Of a stretch of DNA of 64,000 nucleotides, positions 54,142 through 61,415 are shown one piece after another. The first letter of the stretch is position 1. Every line of letters begins with the position of its first letter. This DNA is from Paenibacillus larvae subsp. larvae (GTDB taxonomy: Bacteria > Bacillota > Bacilli > Paenibacillales > NBRC-103111), in assembly GCF_002003265.1 (NCBI RefSeq), contig NZ_CP019687.1, forward strand, positions 3,308,001 through 3,372,000, in the 5' to 3' direction. A program made the translations under genes and the position numbers. The notes beneath the pieces are model-generated. The model saw nothing but the letters and a program-made list of their open reading frames with translations, searched no databases and was not told where the DNA came from.

Positions 54142-54859
54142 ATGGAAAAAATGATTGTAATAGAAAATTTACATAAAATTTATGGGGGAAAACAGGTACT
54201 AAACGGGGTGAATTTAGAAGTTAAAACGGGAGAAATCTTAGGGTTTATTGGCCCTAACGGTGCAGGCAAAACAACAACGATAAAGATATTGGTGGGACTT
54301 CTTCGAAGTGATCATGGAAAAACTTTTATTAATACCTATAGTATGGAAGATGGGAAGCCGTATAAAAATCTTTGGCTATGTAGCCGATAATCCATTTTTA
54401 TATGAAAGTCTAACAGGTTATGAATATATCACATTTTTATCTCAATTATGGGAGGTTTCATACCCTGAGGAGATAGTTTCCGATTTATTAGAACGTTTTC
54501 AAATAAAAGAGGTGTACGATAAAAGAATAACAGACTATTCTTTCGGAATGAAAAAAAAATTAGCCATTATAGGCGCTTTAGTACATCAACCCAAATGTTT
54601 AATTCTTGATGAACCTTTAAATGGTTTAGATCCTACTAGCGCTTTTACGGCAAAACTCTTTTTAAAAGAGTACGTAAATCAAGGAAATACGGTCTTCTTC
54701 TCAACTCATACATTAGAAATTGCCCAAAAGTTATGTCATAGAGTAGCTCTCTTAAAAGATGGATGTATTTATAATTGTGATACTGTTGAGAACTTGACAC
54801 AAAATCAATCCATTGATTTAGAATCCTATTACATGGATGTAACTCAATCATATAAATAA
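54142..54859 (+). pseudogene. ABC transporter ATPase, frameshifted
   Basis: Across one frame change this is a 238-residue ABC ATPase with Walker [11 protein letters not shown]-loop region [18 protein letters not shown], a degenerate signature YSFGMKKKLAI, Walker B LILDEP and H-loop STHT. The frame breaks at an A5 tract near 54365; removing one A joins the halves. As written translation stops at 54390 before the signature motif. It resembles EcsA-type ATPases. AGGAG precedes ATG 54142. The 586-residue protein following is its likely permease. Confidence 0.85.
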
Positions 54860-54893
54860 ACCCTAATTTAACTATAGAAAGGATATCGTTTCT

Positions 54894-56654
54894 TTGGATA
54901 CATGTAAAAGATACTTTTCTTGGATCAGATGGAAGTTTGCTATTAGGATGTTTTATATCTTCAACAACTCCAACTTCTTATCTTCAATTACCTATAAACA
55001 GAGATTTGTTATTTTTACTCTCTTCATGATTTTTCGTGACATCCTTATTTTATTAATCACCTATTTAGGTGTATATCTTTTGTTAAATCACACGGATATC
55101 GAACCCTTATACCTCTTATCTTTTTATATTCTCATACAAATAATTCCTGATTTTTCTGAAGCTAAAAAAACTTGGAGATGGAGCTTTTTCGCTCCTGATT
55201 ATGAATGGGCAAGAGCCTGTACACCTTTTAATAAAGAAGAACTATCAAAACTATACTTTATTGAAGAAATGATGTTTAAATTATACGGTTACTTGACCGG
55301 GTTAGTCCCCATTACCCTAATCATTTCATTATTATGTGGTGTATCTTTCGGAACCTCCTTGATTTTAGGTATCACTCTTTTGATCTATAAAATAGCATTA
55401 ATCTTTGTCATACATCGCATTTACAATATTGTACTTACTTTGTTTTTGAAAGGGAAAACATTGCTCATATCTTTCCTTAGATTCATAATTTCAAGTCTAA
55501 TCATTATTGCGATTGGAGCATATATAGGGAAATATATAGGTGAAATTCTAAGAAATGCTCCTTTTATGGACAATAGGCCGGTAAATTTAGAATTTATAAA
55601 AGATTGGGGGATTTTGGCAATACAAGAACTGAAACGGTTATTCATTGAGCCGTTCCAATATCTTTTAGGTGATTACACTCCCTGGACCTATATGGCTAAA
55701 AAGCTGTTGCAAGGTGATGCGTTTGAATCTGTAAAGCTGTTTTTGGGAATATTAGCTATCTTATTTATTGTGAATTATTTGTTCAAGTATTTATTGGCTA
55801 AACCTTTGGAAAGTTTTGATAAGGTTACGAATACTTATCCTTTAGAGAAATATTCCATAAAAATATCAGAAAAAATAATTAATTATTTAAAAATGGATCC
55901 ACATCTTCTATTAAGAATCAAGTTGTTGTTCCGTCACCCTATTTTCGCTGAAAAACCTTTTGTTTTCTTAGGCTCTATGAAAAGCTGGCTGTTATTAGGT
56001 GGCATATTGGGGGTGTTAAGTATGGATGAAATTCCTGATTTACTCCTTCAACTGTTAATCATTGAAGCAGGTGTGGTTATAGTTAAAGAACATGTGCAGC
56101 AGCTAACGCAAAGATTGAGGGCTGTTCTTTCTTATGATTCAGATGGGGAAAAGACAAGCCTCTACTTTATATCCCCGAAAGAAAGCGGGTATTTATTCCA
56201 TATCAAAACTAACCTTGTCCGTATACTAGCGTTGCCTGGAATCGTAATTATGATTAGTATAATTCTCTTAACCGGGGCATTTTCTTTAGGGCAAATTCTC
56301 TTAATTGTATCATTAAGCGTCCTGTCCATATGGGTTTACCCTGCTTTGGAGTTATTACCTGGCCTCCTATCGCCGCATTTTGAAATCAAGAATGTACAGC
56401 AGATTGGAGGTCATTCAGATCAACATATATCCCATGGAGGCATTTCGGTTATAGATTACATCCTTCATGATATGATCAGAGTCATTCCTATAATTGCGGC
56501 TGTTGGTTGGATACCTGATTTTCTCCTATATCCAATTTTGATATCAGCAAGCTTGTTACTGTTTATTTTAGTTCATCTAATTATGATTAGAACCACCCGT
56601 TCACTTAGCAAAAGGATACCTGGCATATTGTCTCATCATACGAAAATAAATTGA
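54894..56654 (+). CDS. Large polytopic ABC-permease-like membrane protein
   Basis: A 586-residue protein with 12 to 14 predicted helices and no extracellular domain, starting from TTG 54894 behind AAAGGA. Its N-terminus (RYFSWIRWKF) resembles the start of the 514-residue protein of the bacteriocin operon (KYYKWIRKRV), hinting at a shared family. It follows the frameshifted ATPase by 34 bases and probably forms its membrane part. Substrate unknown; bacteriocin or peptide export is an inference from neighbours. Confidence 0.7.
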   Translation: MDTCKRYFSWIRWKFAIRMFYIFNNSNFLSSITYKQRFVIFTLFMIFRDILILLITYLGVYLLLNHTDIEPLYLLSFYILIQIIPDFSEAKKTWRWSFFAPDYEWARACTPFNKEELSKLYFIEEMMFKLYGYLTGLVPITLIISLLCGVSFGTSLILGITLLIYKIALIFVIHRIYNIVLTLFLKGKTLLISFLRFIISSLIIIAIGAYIGKYIGEILRNAPFMDNRPVNLEFIKDWGILAIQELKRLFIEPFQYLLGDYTPWTYMAKKLLQGDAFESVKLFLGILAILFIVNYLFKYLLAKPLESFDKVTNTYPLEKYSIKISEKIINYLKMDPHLLLRIKLLFRHPIFAEKPFVFLGSMKSWLLLGGILGVLSMDEIPDLLLQLLIIEAGVVIVKEHVQQLTQRLRAVLSYDSDGEKTSLYFISPKESGYLFHIKTNLVRILALPGIVIMISIILLTGAFSLGQILLIVSLSVLSIWVYPALELLPGLLSPHFEIKNVQQIGGHSDQHISHGGISVIDYILHDMIRVIPIIAAVGWIPDFLLYPILISASLLLFILVHLIMIRTTRSLSKRIPGILSHHTKIN

Positions 56655-56697
56655 GGAGCGAATGAAAGAAAATATTCATTTATCGTGGGAGGTTATT

Positions 56698-56865
56698 ATG
56701 TTGTTAAAACTCAGACTCATTTCTCTAGTGGGTATAGCACTTTTAGCTATGTCTATCTTTCATGACCGACTTCGCATTTCTAATACAATAGGGACTATAT
56801 TAGGAGCTATTGGAGTTGTTCTTTTAATTTTTTCAGAGGTTCTTGTACGTAAAGAAAAAAAGTAA
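56698..56865 (+). CDS. 55-residue two-helix membrane peptide
   Basis: A short cationic protein with two predicted helices (LISLVGIALLAMSIF and TIGTILGAIGVVLLIFSEVL) and the basic end VRKEKK. GGGAGG lies 5 bases before ATG 56698; an upstream in-frame ATG at 56662 has a ribosome binding site only 3 bases away. Small, basic, hydrophobic peptides of this size confer immunity in circular-bacteriocin loci (AS-48D1 type), but there is no direct evidence for that here. Confidence 0.6.
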   Translation: MLLKLRLISLVGIALLAMSIFHDRLRISNTIGTILGAIGVVLLIFSEVLVRKEKK

Positions 56866-56902
56866 CGGAAGCAGCAGCGAACAGCTCGGGGATCAGACGA
56901 TT

Positions 56903-56954
56903 AAACCTCTTCTTCGGTGTATTTATCATACTTTACCAAGGGGAGGTTTCTTTT
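56903..56954 (+). terminator. Probable terminator of the 54-57 kb unit
   Basis: Arms AAACCTC and GAGGTTT with a long loop, followed by CTTTTC. The large loop lowers confidence. Confidence 0.45.
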
Positions 56955-57079
56955 CGTCTCATAAACATGTAAAAGGGCCGTCCATTCTTTCGTGATTTTT
57001 GGGACAGACCCGTGGTTTTATTTCATGATCTATTCAAGATAACATTCCTTCTTGAGTACTTGAGCACATCAAACACATA

Positions 57080-57178
57080 TTACTTCCAATTTATATATAG
57101 TAGGTTAAAAATAAATAATACTATTATAATGATAAGAACGATAATGGAAAAATAAAATTCTTTACCTAATTTATTCAT
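57080..57178 (-). CDS. 32-residue single-helix peptide, candidate immunity peptide
   Basis: A very short gene with an ideal AAGGAGG 8 bases before ATG 57178, 13 bases after the preceding gene. The peptide has a basic start (MNKLGKEF), one hydrophobic helix of about 20 residues dominated by Ile, Leu and Val, and ends YINWK. It closes the circular-bacteriocin operon. Its size and hydrophobicity fit bacteriocin immunity peptides; this is inference. Confidence 0.6.
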   Translation of the reverse strand: MNKLGKEFYFSIIVLIIIIVLFIFNLLYINWK

Positions 57179-57191
57179 AACACATACCTCC

Positions 57192-57737
57192 TTAAAAAAT
57201 CAATAATAATAGTATGCTTGGAATACAAGTGAATAACACATAGACCACGCCAACTTTTATCCAGTCCAACACAGTATTGGGAAAAATATTTTTCTTGGAT
57301 AAAAAATAACAAAGCATGAAAGGCTTGATCAAATAATTGACTGGAGATAATAAAGTATACTGTTTTAAAGCCTGTATATCATAAATATATGGGGAAATTA
57401 GTAAATTGATGCCCAGATTCAGAATTAAAGTAATAAGATTAGATAACAGAACAGGTTGGATATAAACTTTCAGGTAGTGCATTCTCTTATAAAAAAAGTA
57501 TACCGTGAAGTAAAGTAAGAAGACCTCATAACCTATCAAAAAAAACAGAATGATGATTTGAAACAAGAATGAAATAATGAAAATAATAAAATGGAAATGA
57601 TCGGTATAATCTTTAAACTTTGCAGGAAGTCCACTGCTCTCTGCAAGCTGTTGAATATAATTAAATTGAACATAACTTGATATCAACAAGACTAAGGTAA
57701 GAGCTATTACTAACAAAATTCCCTTGGTATTTTTCAC
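57192..57737 (-). CDS. Small Yip1-like polytopic membrane protein
   Basis: A 181-residue protein with five to six predicted helices and almost no soluble part. The GTG at 57737 follows ATAGGGG at 9 bases; a TTG at 57746 is in frame. It matches in length and topology the 179-residue protein of the 22 kb cluster, and both accompany the same ABC/DUF95 gene types. In Bacillus the Yip1-family YknW works with YknXYZ in toxin resistance, and YknXYZ homologues lie 4 kb away. The family assignment is by topology only. Confidence 0.6.
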   Translation of the reverse strand: MKNTKGILLVIALTLVLLISSYVQFNYIQQLAESSGLPAKFKDYTDHFHFIIFIISFLFQIIILFFLIGYEVFLLYFTVYFFYKRMHYLKVYIQPVLLSNLITLILNLGINLLISPYIYDIQALKQYTLLSPVNYLIKPFMLCYFLSKKNIFPNTVLDWIKVGVVYVLFTCIPSILLLLIF

Positions 57738-57738
57738 T

Positions 57739-57949
57739 TTAATCAACCCCTATAAGTGCCGGTGTTATGAACGATTCAATAAGAGCAGCTGTAATTGTTA
57801 AAAGAAAAATAATTGCGAAGATGTTGGCCATCTTTCGAAAAATTAAATAATCAGCTTTCCTTCTCCAAATCCCCAGGAAAAACAAATCCCAAGAAAAAAA
57901 AGAGTACGGCAAATAAAGAAACTACAACCAGTAGTATGTTCAATCTCAT
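57739..57949 (-). pseudogene. Decayed DUF95/SpoIIM-like gene
   Basis: An ATG overlapping the ATPase stop (ATGA) opens 32 codons (MRLNILLVVV start, ending KES at 57851). After a frame change the remaining codons read IFRKMANIFAIIF then IESFITPALIGVD and stop at 57739. The last part matches the DUF95 C-terminus seen in the 19 kb copy (VEAYMTPAL). Only about 70 of the expected 185 residues remain, so most of the middle has been deleted. Confidence 0.7.
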
Positions 57950-58611
57950 ATAGAATAGCTCACTTCTCTGAAGCAAATTTCATCGCTCCCATGAATATGA
58001 ATATTATGGGTGACAATGTTATTTATTTTTTTATTTTCTGAATGGGTTGAAAAAATAACGATGGATTCAGTTTGGGAAACGTAATCCTGTATAAAATCAA
58101 GGATTCTATGCATCGATGTTTTATCAAAGTTAACAAAAGGTTCATCAATCAAGACTAATTTAGGATTATTTAAAAAACCAATAATAAAAGAAAGTTTTTG
58201 TTTAGTTCCCAATGACAGATTTTTTATGAAGACGGATTTGTATCGGGTAAGCTCCAAGTATTCGATCATGTTGTCTTTATACGCTGTCGTCAGACATGTA
58301 TTATTGTTTGATAACAATGCAATGAAATCAATCATCTCAGAAACAGTTAAATAGTCATATAAGAAAGGGTCGTTAGAGATTAACCATGTTAGTTTGAGAT
58401 AATCCTTAAAATGATATTTTAAACTGATTTCGTTTAACAGAACATCTCCTTCAAATTCAGATATTCCGCCCAGAATATTAAGAAGGGTAGTTTTCCCAAT
58501 TCCGTTTTTCCCTGTTAAAGTTACAATGGATTTCTTCGGAATTTCCAGATCAATTTCTTCAAATATCTTTAATCCCGTGTAGCTTTTTTTTAGGCCACAA
58601 ATCGTTAGCAT
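57946..58611 (-). CDS. ABC transporter ATPase of the circular bacteriocin operon
   Basis: A 221-residue ATPase with Walker A GKNGIGKTT, a variant signature LSLGTKQKLSF, Walker B LVLIDEP and H-loop STHS. It overlaps the upstream membrane-protein gene by 7 bases. Its position after the precursor and large membrane protein matches the ATPase (AS-48D role) needed for production and self-protection in circular bacteriocin clusters. A partner permease function is inferred for the 514-residue protein. Confidence 0.85.
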   Translation of the reverse strand: MLTICGLKKSYTGLKIFEEIDLEIPKKSIVTLTGKNGIGKTTLLNILGGISEFEGDVLLNEISLKYHFKDYLKLTWLISNDPFLYDYLTVSEMIDFIALLSNNNTCLTTAYKDNMIEYLELTRYKSVFIKNLSLGTKQKLSFIIGFLNNPKLVLIDEPFVNFDKTSMHRILDFIQDYVSQTESIVIFSTHSENKKINNIVTHNIHIHGSDEICFREVSYSI

Positions 58612-60149
58612 CGTTTTCCCCCTCTAATCAAAAAACAGATCTTTATTAGACAATAAACAAGGAATAAGCTAGTATAGCCAATCATGCACAAATATGTATA
58701 CAACAGATGGGATTGTGTTAACTGAATAACGGCAAGAGGCATAGAGTAAAGAATTGGAGTGCCAAATATAATATAATTTTCAATCGGTTTTGAAATAAGA
58801 GCATCAGAATTTAAAGTTTTCATTTGATCAAAATCGTATTGCTTTAAGTTATAGATTCTTATAACTGTTAAAATAATGGTTGAGAAGAAAATCAGAACAT
58901 ACAATACGATGAAGGCGAGCATATCCACCGGTTTAAGGAACATAAGCAGCACAAAGTACGGAAACAATAAAACAAAGGATTGAGAAATAGTAGGAAAAAC
59001 AGTTTGTTTTAATAAATAGTTTTGACAATTAAATTTCCTTAGAAAATAATATGTTAAAACCATAAATCTTTTTTCCAAAATTCCATCATATAAATAAAAA
59101 TTGATAATTAGGTTAAAAACCGAAGGAGTGTAGCTAAAAACCAGAATCGTTAAGGTTAAGGGAATAGAACTATTTTGGCTTAGCAGAGGATAGGAAACAA
59201 TCATAGATAAAACCAGAATCATAGTTCCTATTCTCAGTTTCTGTACTTTATTATTTAAATAAAACCCTCTTAGCAATAAACGTTGATAAACTACTTTATT
59301 TTTACTGAATGTTTCGATAACGGTTTCCCTATCCTTGAAAATTGAGCAAGTAAAACGGTTTTTTCTTAAGTGGGAATAAATATAGCAAAAAAGGAAAAAA
59401 ACAGATAATAATATTGTCAACAACAAACCCTGGGTTTCAGAAGGAAACGAAATCGGTTCATTCTTCAGAAATAAAGTGAATACGTGTTGACTATTTATTT
59501 GAAATGCTCTTTGGAAATCAAATACCCTTATCGCTTCTATTAGAAGCAGGACAACCATTCCTATAGCAGACAGAGACAAACCTTTTTTATTCAGGATTTT
59601 TCCAATAAGCAAGGATAAGCCTAATAAATAGTTAAAAAGAATAAAAACTAAGCCAAGCAATAAAACCCATAACGCTGGATTAACGAAAAGAATAATCAAT
59701 AACGAAAAAAAATAAGGAACAATGGAATAAATCAACGTGCCGCCAACTAAATCCAGGCTGAGTCTTTTTAGTATAAAGGAGGGTTCTTTCCTTTTCGGTA
59801 AAAGACGCAGTACAAATCTGAATTCATTTTTTAAATAATCGATTGGACGATGGCTGAATTTGAAATGAAGGGAAAGAAGGGTATGGATACTGCTTAAGAA
59901 TCCGCTCAAACATACACCTGCCACTAGTTGGGCTGAAGATAACGTCTCCACCAGTAAATACAAAGTAGTGAATAAAAGAAGTGGAATAATGACCAGAACT
60001 TTAGATGATATCACCAAGAAATTCACTATTTTCATTCTATCCCGTTCATAAAATACGTCTAATATTTTTTTGTAAAATAAATTAATGCTCTCCCTGCTAA
60101 CGCGTTTACGAATCCATTTATAATATTTCAAATAGCTATTGAACACCAT
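58605..60149 (-). CDS. Large membrane protein of the circular bacteriocin operon
   Basis: A 514-residue protein with 12 to 13 predicted helices. I chose the ATG at 60149 because GGGGAA lies 9 bases upstream and the length then matches the 506-residue protein of the 20 kb cluster; the frame extends to 60218, but those codons lie in an intergenic hairpin. It stands directly after the precursor gene, as AS-48B and CirB-type proteins do. Those are required for maturation (cyclisation/export); here the role is inferred. Confidence 0.72.
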   Translation of the reverse strand: MVFNSYLKYYKWIRKRVSRESINLFYKKILDVFYERDRMKIVNFLVISSKVLVIIPLLLFTTLYLLVETLSSAQLVAGVCLSGFLSSIHTLLSLHFKFSHRPIDYLKNEFRFVLRLLPKRKEPSFILKRLSLDLVGGTLIYSIVPYFFSLLIILFVNPALWVLLLGLVFILFNYLLGLSLLIGKILNKKGLSLSAIGMVVLLLIEAIRVFDFQRAFQINSQHVFTLFLKNEPISFPSETQGLLLTILLSVFFLFCYIYSHLRKNRFTCSIFKDRETVIETFSKNKVVYQRLLLRGFYLNNKVQKLRIGTMILVLSMIVSYPLLSQNSSIPLTLTILVFSYTPSVFNLIINFYLYDGILEKRFMVLTYYFLRKFNCQNYLLKQTVFPTISQSFVLLFPYFVLLMFLKPVDMLAFIVLYVLIFFSTIILTVIRIYNLKQYDFDQMKTLNSDALISKPIENYIIFGTPILYSMPLAVIQLTQSHLLYTYLCMIGYTSLFLVYCLIKICFLIRGGKRC

Positions 60150-60188
60150 TTGATTCATTTCCCCATTTTTTAATGATTTTAAATTAGG

Positions 60189-60220
60189 ATATGGGGGATT
60201 GTTAAGTATCCCCCCCATAT
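60189..60220 (-). terminator. Hairpin between precursor and membrane-protein genes
   Basis: Arms ATATGGGGG and CCCCCATAT with a small bulge lie just after the precursor stop. There is no long T-run, so a partial terminator or mRNA-stabilising hairpin is likely, giving more precursor than downstream product. Confidence 0.6.
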
Positions 60221-60232
60221 ATTTCCAAAAAG

Positions 60233-60424
60233 TTAAAATTGAATGGCTGCCTGTTTGCCTTTTTCTATAACTATCTTTTTAATAGCAACACGATAAGCAA
60301 AGATAGCCGCCGCTGCGCCAATACCAACTTCTGTGAAGGTCAATAAAGTTCCAACCCAAGTTGCATAATCCAATACGTTTAGAACTGCGGCAGCAGCACT
60401 TGCCGTTAGTCCAGCTATACTCAT
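60233..60424 (-). CDS. Circular bacteriocin precursor (circularin A/uberolysin type)
   Basis: A 63-residue hydrophobic, Ala-rich, cationic peptide. The pattern resembles circularin A and amylocyclicin: a start like IAGL, TASAAAAVLNVL, GIGAAAAIFAY, then a basic helix with KGKQ and an aromatic C-terminal Phe. Mature forms of this class are saposin-fold, head-to-tail ligated four- or five-helix bundles that permeabilise Gram-positive membranes; leaders are only 2 to 6 residues. Ligation could join residue 5 or 6 (after MSIA or MSIAG) to Phe63. It has its own strong promoter. The ribosome binding site is oddly 22 bases from the ATG. Confidence 0.82.
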   Translation of the reverse strand: MSIAGLTASAAAAVLNVLDYATWVGTLLTFTEVGIGAAAAIFAYRVAIKKIVIEKGKQAAIQF

Positions 60425-60469
60425 AATAAGATTGATTTACTTGTTTCTCCTTTATTACTATTATTTGGG

Positions 60470-60515
60470 GTGTTAACACGTCCAGTATTATCCGTTATTT
60501 ACCTCTATTTGTCAA
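60470..60515 (-). promoter_or_regulatory. Strong promoter and palindrome of the bacteriocin operon
   Basis: On the minus strand TTGACA (60510-60515) and GATAAT (60487-60492) are 17 bases apart. The perfect 10-bp palindrome GTGTTAACAC (60470-60479) lies at the expected start point and could be a repressor site. Confidence 0.75.
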
Positions 60516-60585
60516 TATCCCCCTTTTGTTTTCTTCCTCTATGGTAATAGGAGAATTTAGACCATTAGTAACAATTTTGCTAGAC

Positions 60586-60624
60586 AAAAAAAGCCATTCC
60601 CTCCAAAAAGGAGATCATAGGCTT
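60586..60624 (-). terminator. Terminator of the 103-residue protein gene
   Basis: On the minus strand AAGCC and GGCTT arms enclose an inner CTCC/GGAG stem and are followed by seven T residues. Confidence 0.7.
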
Positions 60625-60693
60625 CTTTGGTGAAATGAATTTCTCACATCCAGATATATTTCGAACATGTTTCATCCCCCGGGTGGAACTATT

Positions 60694-61005
60694 CTAGAAG
60701 GATAACTTATTGCGGATTTCCTCGCTGAGGATGCGCTCCATCGGAAAGATATTTTTAGTACGTCTTATCGTAAAAGTAATGATGCTGACTATTTCGTCAT
60801 CTTCATTACGGACGGTAACTTGAAGAGATTCATTCGGCAGCAGCTCGATGGTGCATTCTCTTTCATTAAAACCAAGTTCTGTTTTATCCAGCCAGAAAGT
60901 CAATTCGGTCCCGTCTTCCTCAGTATCACACACTTCCAGATCGGTCAGGATTCCAATAGTATTCATGAGCGTGAGTCCTGTGGGGCTGGCAAATTCGACT
61001 TCCAC
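60694..61005 (-). CDS. Acidic 103-residue protein of unknown function
   Basis: I do not recognise this protein. It is soluble, acidic and predicted largely beta-strand, with no signal peptide or membrane helix. It starts at GTG 61005 with AAGGAG 6 bases upstream and has its own terminator. Its base composition resembles the general chromosome rather than the bacteriocin region, so it probably marks the edge of the acquired segment. Confidence 0.65.
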   Translation of the reverse strand: MEVEFASPTGLTLMNTIGILTDLEVCDTEEDGTELTFWLDKTELGFNERECTIELLPNESLQVTVRNEDDEIVSIITFTIRRTKNIFPMERILSEEIRNKLSF

Positions 61006-61415
61006 CGGTTCTCCTTCGCTTTGCCACTGCCCTAAGCAGGTGGAACGACATTTCTCCGGAATGACTTAAGAATGGAATAATAGCCATAGCGATCAGCGTC
61101 CCTCCTTGATGGGATAAGTGGTATGTTTGTGCAGGCAGGCTTTGAGGGGTCAGGCTTTTCCCGTCTGATGCCGGCAGGATCTGCCTGATGGGACCCATAC
61201 GGTTCAAGCCTGGTATTTGTTTACTGGTAACATATTCGCATGAGTCAACTTTCAGTACAAAAATAACTTTGGCAAATGCCTCCCTTACATGATGGATAAC
61301 GTTTCCGAAGAAACGATAATGTCTATTTCTTTATATTATAAGCCATATCTACAGGTTTTTCCTTCTTTTCAGTAAAAATAGGGATTTTAACCACACGGCA
61401 GAATCTTTCACAACT
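61006..61415. other. Intergenic stretch, no gene recognised
   Basis: About 410 bases between two minus-strand genes. A minus-strand frame of 93 codons at 60926-61207 overlaps the 103-residue gene and has no convincing start signal or recognisable content. No terminator for the permease gene was identified with confidence. Confidence 0.4.

Noticed and set aside
60279-60479. 66-codon frame overlapping the bacteriocin precursor in another frame
   Set aside because: Its peptide is Cys- and Trp-rich nonsense produced by the shifted frame; the precursor frame gives a coherent circular-bacteriocin pattern.
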